This document shows positions 26,886 to 34,111 of a stretch of DNA of 64,000 bases, one piece after another (position 1 is the first letter of the stretch; the number at the start of each line of letters is the position of its first letter). Source of the DNA: Roseateles_C aquae. GTDB lineage: Bacteria; Pseudomonadota; Gammaproteobacteria; Burkholderiales; Burkholderiaceae_C. The stretch is taken from positions 62,001-126,000 of the forward strand of contig NZ_JAVXZY010000007.1 of the NCBI RefSeq assembly GCF_032337115.1, written 5' to 3'. The notes beneath the pieces were generated by a model. The model had not been told where the DNA came from. It searched no databases and worked only from the letters and a program-made list of their open reading frames with translations. A program made the translations under genes and the position numbers.

Positions 26886-27995
26886 TCACGGCGTCCAGGC
26901 AAGCACCGAGCAGCCCAATGAATGGGGCCGCCCACTGCGGTTGTTGACGGTAAAGCCCAGGCTGCCCGGCAGCCCGGTCAGGCCCTTGACCATGCGCAGC
27001 TCCACCGGCGTGTAGTACTGGTCGCAGCCACCGATGCAGCCGCCGCCGGTGCAAAAGCCGCCGGTGTCGACGGTGTAGGCGACAAAGCGCCCGTCGGGCG
27101 ACCAGGCGGCGCCGCCAAAGGCCTTGACGTCGGTGAACTGCTCGAAGTTCGTGCCATCGACATTGCCGATCCACAGGTCCGACTGCGCCGGCACCGCACC
27201 GCGCAAGGACATCTGCACGATGAAGCGCTTGCCGCTCGGGTCCACGGCGAACTGGCCCATCTTGCGATCGGCGGGCAACTGCAGCTGCGCCACCTGCTGC
27301 TGCTCGCTGCTGCCCAGCGCGCCGATGCGCATGCGCCCGCTGGTGCGACTGATCAGCAGGTAGCGGCCATCGGGAAGCCAGGCGAAGTAGTCGTCATCGT
27401 CGATGAGCAACAGGACCTGCTGAGTCGAGAGGTCCACGACCTTTTCGGTCACAGCGCCTATCGTGCCTGCGCCCTGCATCCACTTGACCAGGCGCTTGTC
27501 CACCGGCGAGGGCACCAGGCCACGCACATTGCCATCCGGCTGCAGTTGGTAGACAGTACTGCCAGTGGCGCGATCAAAGACCTTGACGGTGCTGTAGTCG
27601 TAGCGCGCGTTCCAGCTCGTGACGGCGTACTGCCGTCCGTCGGTCCAGGCATAGACATCCACATCGCTCTGCAAGGTGACATCCTCCGGCAGCGCGCCGT
27701 CCAGATGGGCCAGCTGCACGCCGCTGCGATAGTCCAGCGCATAGTTCTTGACCCACAGCGTGCCGCTGGGTGAAGCAGGCGTTGGCGTTGGCGTGGGCGT
27801 GGGCGTGGGCGTGGGCGTGGGCGTGGGCGTGGGCGTGGGCGTGGGCGTGGGCGTGGGCGTGGGCGTAGGTGTAGGCGTAGGCGTAGGTGTAGGTGTATGG
27901 GGTGTGACCGGAGGCTCGGAGCCACCACCGCCACAAGCCACCAGGCTTGCGCCGACACACAGGCCCACAGCCAAGGTCTTCAGAGTTTGTTTCAT
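26886..27995 (-). CDS. Lipoprotein with Thr-Pro repeat linker and beta-propeller
   Basis: 369 residues. Lipobox SLVAC with Cys21, GGGG, then about 20 Thr-Pro dipeptides (about 33-73) as a rigid spacer, then a WD40/TolB-like beta-propeller with PD40-style blades (FAVDPSGKRFIV, AAWSPDGRFVAYTVD). A cysteine-rich loop follows (CTGGGCIGGC). Expected to be tethered to a membrane with the propeller held away from it. The spacer is encoded by a hexanucleotide repeat (27777-27897). It is 49 bases downstream of a related propeller gene whose C-terminus is similar (LAW motif). Confidence 0.7.
   Translation of the reverse strand: MKQTLKTLAVGLCVGASLVACGGGGSEPPVTPHTPTPTPTPTPTPTPTPTPTPTPTPTPTPTPTPTPTPTPTPASPSGTLWVKNYALDYRSGVQLAHLDGALPEDVTLQSDVDVYAWTDGRQYAVTSWNARYDYSTVKVFDRATGSTVYQLQPDGNVRGLVPSPVDKRLVKWMQGAGTIGAVTEKVVDLSTQQVLLLIDDDDYFAWLPDGRYLLISRTSGRMRIGALGSSEQQQVAQLQLPADRKMGQFAVDPSGKRFIVQMSLRGAVPAQSDLWIGNVDGTNFEQFTDVKAFGGAAWSPDGRFVAYTVDTGGFCTGGGCIGGCDQYYTPVELRMVKGLTGLPGSLGFTVNNRSGRPHSLGCSVLAWTP
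27777..27897. repeat. GGCGTG hexanucleotide tandem repeat
   Basis: Twelve perfect copies of GGCGTG (27790-27861) flanked by degenerate copies (GGCGTT, GGCGTA, GGTGTA). Encodes the Thr-Pro spacer of the lipoprotein on the minus strand. Unit length six keeps the frame, so copy-number changes would alter spacer length only. Confidence 0.9.
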
Positions 27996-28044
27996 GATGG
28001 TCTCGAGTCGATTGAATCGGGTTCAAGAAAGGGCCAGGTCTTGC

Positions 28045-29109
28045 TCAACGCACCCAGGCGGCCAGCTTGCAGGCGCGCGTCTTCGAGGGCTTACCGCCTT
28101 CGCTGACGAATATTTCCCGCGCAATCGGGTGCGGGTGGCCGAAGCCCAGGCCGTCGACATCGCGGGCGTCGGCCGGGATGCGCCAGTTGCCGCAGTCACC
28201 GCTGACGCGCCCCTGCGGCACCCGGCTGGAAAGGGTGTCCATGCGCAGCGAAATCTCGCGGTCGTCCGGCGACCACAGCGGGTAGTTGAAGAGGCCTTGC
28301 ACGGTCAGGCGCTGCTGTGCGCTGCCGTCGATGGCGGCGACCCAGGCATCGGTCCAGATGACGCTGCGCTGCTCGGAGCGGATGTAGATCACGGCCAGGC
28401 GATCGCCGCGATGGTTGAGCCGCCAGACGCCGATGCGCATGCCCGCAGGCGGCTGCAGCCGGCCGAGCGGCTGCCAGACACCATCGGGGCCGGCGGTGGA
28501 GATGTCGCCGCTCTTGTCGTTGATCCGGTAGAGCCGCCCATCCGGCAGCACCGCGATGTCATCGTCCACGCCCTGCGTGCTGAGCACGCCCAGCATGCGC
28601 CCCTCGCGCAGCCTGACGACAAAGGCCTGCCGGCCGTCCGACGCGCCGACCACGGTGCGCAGCAGGTACTGCTCGGGGTCGCCGAATACGGGACCGACGA
28701 TGAAGGTGCCGGCGGGCACATCCTGCGTGAACAGCAGCTTGGCCGAGCCGGCCTCATGGACGGACAGCGTCGTCAAATCCTTGGACTTGGGGCGGTAGAT
28801 CGCGAACTTGCGATCCCCGTCGAGCGACTGGAAATAGTTGCCCAGCGGCGCATTGGGCAGATCACGGACCGGCAGTTCCGTGCCGCTCAGCCCGTCCAGC
28901 GAACTGCGCGTCAACGTGCCGTAGAAATCACGGAACAGCACATGGCCCTGGGCGTCGCCGGCATGGACGCCTGTGCTCACCCATGGCGCCAACAGCAGCA
29001 TGCAGCCGAACGCCAGAACGCGGCCGAGCGAAGTCCGAGCGCACTGTTGCCAGCGCGACACATCAAGGCGTGACGGAGACCGTGATGGCGCTGTGGATCT
29101 GTCTGACAT
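28045..29109 (-). CDS. Exported beta-propeller (WD40-like/TolB-like) protein
   Basis: 354 residues. N-terminus with hydrophobic segment LGRVLAFGCMLLLAPW and a likely signal cleavage after GVHAG (about residue 50); a GTG near residue 17 could be the true start. The mature part contains propeller-type blades (DDDIAVLPDGRLYRIND, NYPLWSPDDREISLRMD). It shares architecture and C-terminal residues with the next gene but lacks the Thr-Pro spacer. Probably binds a protein or polysaccharide partner outside the cytoplasm; no enzyme motif. Confidence 0.6.
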   Translation of the reverse strand: MSDRSTAPSRSPSRLDVSRWQQCARTSLGRVLAFGCMLLLAPWVSTGVHAGDAQGHVLFRDFYGTLTRSSLDGLSGTELPVRDLPNAPLGNYFQSLDGDRKFAIYRPKSKDLTTLSVHEAGSAKLLFTQDVPAGTFIVGPVFGDPEQYLLRTVVGASDGRQAFVVRLREGRMLGVLSTQGVDDDIAVLPDGRLYRINDKSGDISTAGPDGVWQPLGRLQPPAGMRIGVWRLNHRGDRLAVIYIRSEQRSVIWTDAWVAAIDGSAQQRLTVQGLFNYPLWSPDDREISLRMDTLSSRVPQGRVSGDCGNWRIPADARDVDGLGFGHPHPIAREIFVSEGGKPSKTRACKLAAWVR

Positions 29110-29139
29110 CGGTTGAGGCCTGCTTCCAGAAATGCAAAG

Positions 29140-29167
29140 ACCGCGTACTCCTCTGATGGAGCACGCG
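29140..29167 (-). terminator. Terminator hairpin after the needle-like secreted protein gene
   Basis: Arms CCGCGTACTCC (29140-29150) and GGAGCACGCGG (29157-29167), one mismatch, six-base loop. Read on the minus strand it lies 36 bases after the stop at 29203 and is followed by TCTTTGCATTT. A second GC hairpin (GACCCG...CGGGTC, 29170-29190) precedes it. Confidence 0.6.
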
Positions 29168-29202
29168 GTGCGAGACCCGTCGCCGGGTCTGATCGAAGTC
29201 GA

Positions 29203-29970
29203 TTACTGCTTGCGAGCCATCGAGGACAGCGCTTCGCCCAGTGCCTTGATGGCGCTGGAGTAGGTGTTGTTCAGCATGCCGTATTCCTGGCTGGTGGCCT
29301 GGAACTGCGTCATCAGCTGGTTGAACTTGCGGGCATTGGCCTGGTCCTGGCTCTGCGCGCCCGCGAGTGCACCGCCCTTGCCGCCCTGGTCAAGCTTGGC
29401 GCCAGCATCGGCGACAGCCTTGGTGGTGCCGGCCGACTCCTTGTCGAGCGCGGTCATCTGCTCGCTCAGCGAGACCATCTCGGCGGCCTTGTCGCCCAGA
29501 TGCTCGCCCATGGCACGGGCGATCGCCTGCAGCCAGCCCTTGCCGGCCGGCGCGCCGCCGGAGCCGTCCGAACCGTCAGCACCCGAGGCCTTCTTGCCGA
29601 GCGCCTTCAGGATGGCGGCGGTCAGGTCATTGGCGAAGTTATGCTGGAACTCCTGGATGGCCGAACCGAAGTGGTCCTTGGCGGCATTGGTGGCCGCATC
29701 CGGCACTTGGTGCTGCAGGCGGCCCAGGGTGTCGCCGACCTTGGCCTTGACTTCGTCGCCCAGGAACTTGGGCATGCCGTGGTTGCTGACCAGGTTGTCG
29801 ACGACCTGGTTGAAGGCCTGGCCGATGGCCTGGTTGAGCAGGTTGCCGACGGCCTGGCCGATCATGGAACCGATCGGGCCGCCGAAGACGCCCCCGACGA
29901 TGCCGCCCACGGCGCCCAGGATGCCACCGGCACCGCCGCCACCGAACACGCTGCTAACTGCTGATCCCAT
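29203..29970 (-). CDS. Secreted T3SS protein: harpin-like N-terminus, needle-like C-terminus
   Basis: 255 residues, no cysteine, no Sec signal. Residues 1-60 are glycine-rich and amphipathic (GGAGGILGAVGGIVGGVFGG), 80-150 helical, 125-145 a Gly/Ser/Asp linker, and 150-255 a long coiled-coil-type helix region. The last 17 residues (AIKALGEALSSMARKQ) match the end of the needle candidate at 38960-39256 at 9 of 17 positions. This combination suggests a filament, tip or translocon protein of the EspA/Bsp22/harpin kind. GGAGG five bases before 29970 supports the start. It stands alone, with its own terminator, downstream of the sctU arm. Confidence 0.6.
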   Translation of the reverse strand: MGSAVSSVFGGGGAGGILGAVGGIVGGVFGGPIGSMIGQAVGNLLNQAIGQAFNQVVDNLVSNHGMPKFLGDEVKAKVGDTLGRLQHQVPDAATNAAKDHFGSAIQEFQHNFANDLTAAILKALGKKASGADGSDGSGGAPAGKGWLQAIARAMGEHLGDKAAEMVSLSEQMTALDKESAGTTKAVADAGAKLDQGGKGGALAGAQSQDQANARKFNQLMTQFQATSQEYGMLNNTYSSAIKALGEALSSMARKQ

Positions 29971-30142
29971 AAGAACCTCCGAATGCTTGAGTGAATGATT
30001 GAATCGAGTGCCGGCTTGCCGGCCAAGGTGAGTTCATGTCCTGATCGCGATCGTTGCGGCGATGGCGACTTGAAAACACCGCCACTTCGACCCGTCGCGG
30101 CGCAAATCTCGCTTTCATCGATCTGCGCTGCTGACGGTGTCA

Positions 30143-30844
30143 TTACACGGGCCCACTGCGCAGCTGGCGATCTGCTGCTGCTCCTAATTCGCCGCCTGGC
30201 AGGCTAGGGTTGACCGCAGTACTGACGTCCAGACTGCGCAGCCTTGTGCACAGCAGCTCCAGCTCCAGGCCCAGCACCGTCTGCAGACTGTTGCGCGCCA
30301 GCCAGCGTGCCGACTCCATCGCGGCGCCGCCCTCGTGGCTGGCCTGCAGCGTCCATTCACCGAGCGCCGCGGTCAGCACGGCCAGGCGCTCGAACAGGGT
30401 CTGGCGCTCGGCCAGCGAGGCCTCGTCCCAGGGCAGGCTGTCGATCACCCAGGCCTCCAGCCACAGCGTGATCGCGGCCCAGCGTTCGCGGGTCAGCGCC
30501 AGCTGGTCCTGGGCCTGCCAGCAGGCGCCCAGGAAGCCGGCCAGGGCCAGGCCCAAATCATCCAGCGGGCCCGGCGCCAGCTGGTGGCGGAAATGGCTCA
30601 GGCATTGGCGCGCCAGGTTCTCGGGCAGCTGCAGCCCGGCGCGCGCCAGCACGCCCAGGCAGCGCGCCGAGAGCGCCTCGGCACCATCGCGGCGCGGCAG
30701 CAGCCAGCGCGTGCCATGCCAGCCGGAATCCGGCTCGCGGTAGGGTGTCTGCGCCAGGCGGCTGCCGCCCAGCGCCTGCTGCAATGCCAGCGCCAGCGCA
30801 CTCTGCCAGGCGCCGCGGTGTTCGTCGGCCTTGCTTGCGTTCAT
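30143..30844 (-). CDS. Unknown T3SS-linked protein
   Basis: 233 residues, helical, tryptophan- and leucine-rich, no signal peptide or membrane helix. ATG at 30844 overlaps the GNAT gene stop (ATGA), so it belongs to the sctU operon. No family recognised. A cytosolic chaperone, adaptor or regulator of secretion is the likeliest class from size, composition and place, but this is inference. Leucine-rich segments such as LDDLGLALAGFLGACWQAQDQ may form a helical repeat. Confidence 0.55.
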   Translation of the reverse strand: MNASKADEHRGAWQSALALALQQALGGSRLAQTPYREPDSGWHGTRWLLPRRDGAEALSARCLGVLARAGLQLPENLARQCLSHFRHQLAPGPLDDLGLALAGFLGACWQAQDQLALTRERWAAITLWLEAWVIDSLPWDEASLAERQTLFERLAVLTAALGEWTLQASHEGGAAMESARWLARNSLQTVLGLELELLCTRLRSLDVSTAVNPSLPGGELGAAADRQLRSGPV

Positions 30845-31461
30845 CCTTGCACTCCTTCGCGGTTTGAGAGGGTGGCGCGCCGCATGCGCTCGCGCCAGGG
30901 CATGCGCCGCGCCAGCTGCCATTGCGCACGCTCCAGCGCAAAGGCGTCGGCCGGCCGGCCTTCGTAGACGGTGCGCTGCCGCAGCGCAAAGCCCAGCGTC
31001 TCCAGGCAGAAGCGCGCGCTGCGATGCAGCGGGTCGCACAGGCCCCAGACGCGCGGCGCAGCGAGCTGCTCGAAGGCATGGGCCAGCAGCAGCTCGCCAC
31101 CTTCCAGGCTCAGCCGGCTGCCCCAGTGGCTGGGCAGCAGGCGGCTGCCCAGCTCGGGCTCGTCGCCAGCGGCCCCGAGCGCCTGGGCGTTCTCGCCCAG
31201 CGGCATCAGGCTGAACCAGCCGGCGAAGCGTGCCGGCTCCGTGGTGCTGCAGTGCCAGATGCCCAGGCCGGGATGGCGGGCATAGAAGCCCTGCAGCGCC
31301 TCGATGAAGCGCGCCGCCCAGAGCGGCTCGTGCAGCGGCTGCTCATCGGGCAGCAGCGCCCGCACGCGCGCATCCTGGTGCAGCGCGCATAGCGCCGGCG
31401 CGTCGCCGGCTTCGAAGCGGCGCAGCCGCAAGCGCGCGGACGCGGGCAGCGCCGGGCTCAT
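30841..31461 (-). CDS. GNAT-family N-acetyltransferase
   Basis: 206 residues of the RimJ/RimL-type GNAT fold: RLRLRRFEAGDAPALCALHQD at the start, GIWHCSTTEPARFAGWFSLMPL, GSRLLPSHWGSRLSLEGGELLLAHAFEQL (usual acetyl-CoA pyrophosphate loop region is diverged) and CDPLHRSARFCLETLGF at the end. Would transfer an acetyl group from acetyl-CoA to an amine, likely a protein N-terminus or small molecule. Its start overlaps the FliO-like stop and its stop overlaps the next gene, so it is an integral part of the secretion operon, which is unusual. Confidence 0.75.
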   Translation of the reverse strand: MSPALPASARLRLRRFEAGDAPALCALHQDARVRALLPDEQPLHEPLWAARFIEALQGFYARHPGLGIWHCSTTEPARFAGWFSLMPLGENAQALGAAGDEPELGSRLLPSHWGSRLSLEGGELLLAHAFEQLAAPRVWGLCDPLHRSARFCLETLGFALRQRTVYEGRPADAFALERAQWQLARRMPWRERMRRATLSNREGVQG

Positions 31462-31769
31462 GAGGCCTCCGGCAGACGGCCGGCTTCGAACTGCGCCTGC
31501 AGATCCTGCAGCGGCCAGCGCGCCAGCACATTGACGCTGCCGGCACTGACACCCAGCATCCAGCGCTCGCCGGCATGCTCGATCAGCACGACACGTTCGC
31601 GCGCACCGACGGGCAGCGCGCGCACGAAGCGCAGCGTCTGTGTATCGGCGCCAGCGCGTGTGCCGGGTCGCTGAACGGAACGCCAGGCGCGCAGCAGCAA
31701 CCAGGCCAGGCCCAGCACCAGGCTCAGGGCCAGCACAGTACGCAACAGGGTGAACCACAGGTCTTGCAT
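31458..31769 (-). CDS. FliO-like membrane protein in a non-flagellar T3SS operon
   Basis: 103 residues: one N-terminal membrane helix (TLLRTVLALSLVLGLAWLLL, 6-25), then a small beta domain with LRFVRALPVGARERVVLIEH and LGVSAGSVNVLARW. This order (helix, then V-G-x-x-E-R-V-V-L-I-E, then L-L-G-V-S) is typical of FliO/FliZ, the chaperone that assembles FliP rings in flagella. Injectisomes normally lack FliO. It lies 12 bases downstream of sctU and overlaps the GNAT gene. Confidence 0.65.
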   Translation of the reverse strand: MQDLWFTLLRTVLALSLVLGLAWLLLRAWRSVQRPGTRAGADTQTLRFVRALPVGARERVVLIEHAGERWMLGVSAGSVNVLARWPLQDLQAQFEAGRLPEAS

Positions 31770-31781
31770 GGAGTACGGCTT

Positions 31782-32984
31782 TCAACAGGGCTGGAGGCGC
31801 GCATCCAGATCAGGGTGCGGGGTCAGGTCTTCACCCGGTGCCGGTCGTATGGCGGGCGCCGCGCTGCCATCGCGCTGCAGCGGGTCCGCCTGGCGCGCCT
31901 CCCAGCGCAGCTGCTCGCGCACGCTGTCGGCCCAGAGGATGACTTCGGCGATCACGTCGAACAGCTCGGCCGGCACCAGCTCGCCCTCCTCGCAGCGCGC
32001 CAGCAGCTCGCGCGCCAATGGCACATTGCGCACGATGGGCACGCCGGCTTCCTCGGCCGCCTCGCGCATCGCGCGGGCCACATGGTCCTCACCCTTGGCC
32101 GCCACCGTCGGCACCGGACAGCGGCCACGCTCGTAGTCGATCGCGATGGCCACATGGGTCGGATTGACGATCAGCGCGTTGGCCCCGCGCGCGGCAGCGG
32201 ACTGGTTGCGCTCGCTCCACTCCGCATGGGCCTGCTTGCGCTGCTGCTTGAGCATCGGGTCGCCCTCGTTGTCCTTCATCTCCTGGCGGATGTCGCGCAG
32301 GCTCATGCGCATTTTTTTCAGGTAGCGATGGCGGGTCCAGAGCGCGTCCAGCAGGGCCACGGCGGCGAACACCGCGATCGTCCAGCCGAGCAGGCGCCAG
32401 CTGGCGATCCAGCTGAGCGCGCCAAAGTGCTGGGCCGGTCGTTCGAGATCGGTGGACAGGCGCAGCGCATCGGGCAGCAGCAACACGCCGAGACGCCAGC
32501 CGATCAGCAGCAGCAGCGCGGTCTTGAGCACGCCCTTGAGCAGTTCCATCAGGTTGTCCAGCGAGAACATGCGCTTGATGCCGGCCGCCGGGTTCAGGTG
32601 CTCCATCTTGGGCGTGACCTTCTCGAAGGCCAGCACGGCCCCGACCTGCAGGAACTCGACCAGCAGGCCCAGCACGGCCACCGGCACCAGCAGCAGCGCA
32701 ATGAGCCAGGCGCTCAGCTCGGCACAGGCCCAGCCCAAGCGCGCCGCCTGCGCGGCAAAGCCCTCGCGCGTCCAACCCTGGGCGATGTCGGCGAACAGAC
32801 GCTCCCACAGCGCGGCCAGGCGGTCGCCCGCCAGGTCCAGAACCAGCGCGCTCATCAGCAGCCAGACCAGCAACGTCGCCGTGCTCGTCAGTTCCTTGCT
32901 CTTGGAAACATCGCCCTTCTTGCGCGCATCCTGCAAGCGCTTGGGCGTGGGCTGCTCGGTCTTGTCGCCTGCATCCTCAGCCAT
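31782..32984 (-). CDS. sctU: T3SS export apparatus switch protein SctU
   Basis: 400 residues, YscU/FlhB family. Four membrane helices (about 33-55, 85-112, 145-172, 195-215), basic linker, and the self-cleaving NPTH motif at 274-277 (LIVNPTHVAIAIDY), then the conserved VPIVRNVPLARELL helix. Cleavage at Asn274-Pro275 switches substrate class from needle/rod to translocators/effectors. The ATG at 32984 has GGGAG upstream. It heads the minus-strand arm (sctU, FliO-like, GNAT, unknown) and is divergent from the lytic transglycosylase/sctV operon across a 273-base intergenic region that must hold both promoters. Confidence 0.95.
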   Translation of the reverse strand: MAEDAGDKTEQPTPKRLQDARKKGDVSKSKELTSTATLLVWLLMSALVLDLAGDRLAALWERLFADIAQGWTREGFAAQAARLGWACAELSAWLIALLLVPVAVLGLLVEFLQVGAVLAFEKVTPKMEHLNPAAGIKRMFSLDNLMELLKGVLKTALLLLIGWRLGVLLLPDALRLSTDLERPAQHFGALSWIASWRLLGWTIAVFAAVALLDALWTRHRYLKKMRMSLRDIRQEMKDNEGDPMLKQQRKQAHAEWSERNQSAAARGANALIVNPTHVAIAIDYERGRCPVPTVAAKGEDHVARAMREAAEEAGVPIVRNVPLARELLARCEEGELVPAELFDVIAEVILWADSVREQLRWEARQADPLQRDGSAAPAIRPAPGEDLTPHPDLDARLQPC

Positions 32985-33257
32985 GACTCCCTGTCTTTCG
33001 CGTGCTGCTGCGCCCGCTCAAAAAGCGAACGACCACGCACCGCGCCGCAACGATGCCCTGCTTCGACCGGCTTGCGTGCGACAAATGTTTCTACGCGTTA
33101 ACGTGGGGGGTGCTTGCTCACTAATAAGAAGATGGGTGGCCTTGACCCTGGTTCGTTACGTCTGCTTGCAACCGTCACGACAAGCCGAGCACTTGTCGGC
33201 ATAGTTCCGACGCAAAGGCAGAGCAATGCCGGAAAACACCGACAGAGAGGGGCCCAG

Positions 33258-34094
33258 GTGAGCAATACATCACACAAACAGCAAGGCCAAGCGCTGCGAC
33301 CGCTGCGCCGTTCGGCTCCGTGGCAGCCGCAGCGCGCCGCCTTGCTGCTGATGAGCGCAGTCTTGCTGCCAGGCCTTGCGCCGGCGGGCGGCTTGGCCAC
33401 CACCGACTGCCGGCAGCTCGCGCTCGACGCTTTGCTGCAGACCGATGCACGCTGCCAGCACCCCAGCCTGACGGCGCCGCCCGCGGCGACCGCCACGCCG
33501 GCTGCATCGTCGATGACGGCGGTGCCGCAGCCGGCCGCCATCGAAACGCCGGAAGCGATATTGCAGTTTGATGAAAAACGTTTGCGACCTCTGCGGCCAG
33601 CGCCCCAATCGGTTATGCCAGCGTCACGCGATTCGTCGTCATTGACAGATATACGGCGAATCCTGAGCTTGGATCCCTTGGTGCAGGCGACCGCGCAACG
33701 CCATGACATCGACCCGCTGCTGCTGCATGCGCTGGCTCATGTGGAGTCGCGTCATCGCAGCGAGGCCGTTTCGCCCGCGGGTGCCAGAGGCCTGATGCAG
33801 CTGATGCCGGCGACGGCGCGTGGCGTGGGCGTGGCCGACGGCGGCCTGCACGAGCCGGCGCAAAACCTAGAAGCTTCGGCGCGCTACCTGAAGCTACTGC
33901 AGCAGCGCTTTGGCAATGAACTGAGCCTGGTGCTGGCCGCCTACAACGCCGGCGAAGGCGCCGTCGAGCGCCATGGCCGCCGGGTGCCGCCCTATGCCGA
34001 GACCCAGGCCTATGTGCGCGATGTGCTGGCCCTGTACCGGCAGCTGCGGCTGCGCCTGCTGGCACCCGGCCTGCGCGCCAAGGGCCGCGCCTGA
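33258..34094 (+). CDS. T3SS-associated lytic transglycosylase
   Basis: 278 residues from a GTG with GAGAGGGG upstream; longer in-frame starts exist at 33114. Signal-type segment about 27-45 (AALLLMSAVLLPGLAPAGG), a Cys-containing stretch, a linker, then an SLT domain about 140-265 with catalytic Glu163 (HALAHVESRH), AGARGLMQLMPATARGVG and VLAAYNAGEGAVERHG. It cuts peptidoglycan glycan strands so the injectisome can cross the wall. It is 17 bases upstream of sctV, so it leads the structural operon. Confidence 0.88.
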   Translation: MSNTSHKQQGQALRPLRRSAPWQPQRAALLLMSAVLLPGLAPAGGLATTDCRQLALDALLQTDARCQHPSLTAPPAATATPAASSMTAVPQPAAIETPEAILQFDEKRLRPLRPAPQSVMPASRDSSSLTDIRRILSLDPLVQATAQRHDIDPLLLHALAHVESRHRSEAVSPAGARGLMQLMPATARGVGVADGGLHEPAQNLEASARYLKLLQQRFGNELSLVLAAYNAGEGAVERHGRRVPPYAETQAYVRDVLALYRQLRLRLLAPGLRAKGRA

Positions 34095-34111
34095 GCGAAC
34101 AGGGAAACGCC

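Noticed and set aside
27777..27897. Possible CRISPR-like array
   Set aside because: Units are six bases without spacers and are in frame within a lipoprotein gene; simple sequence repeat.
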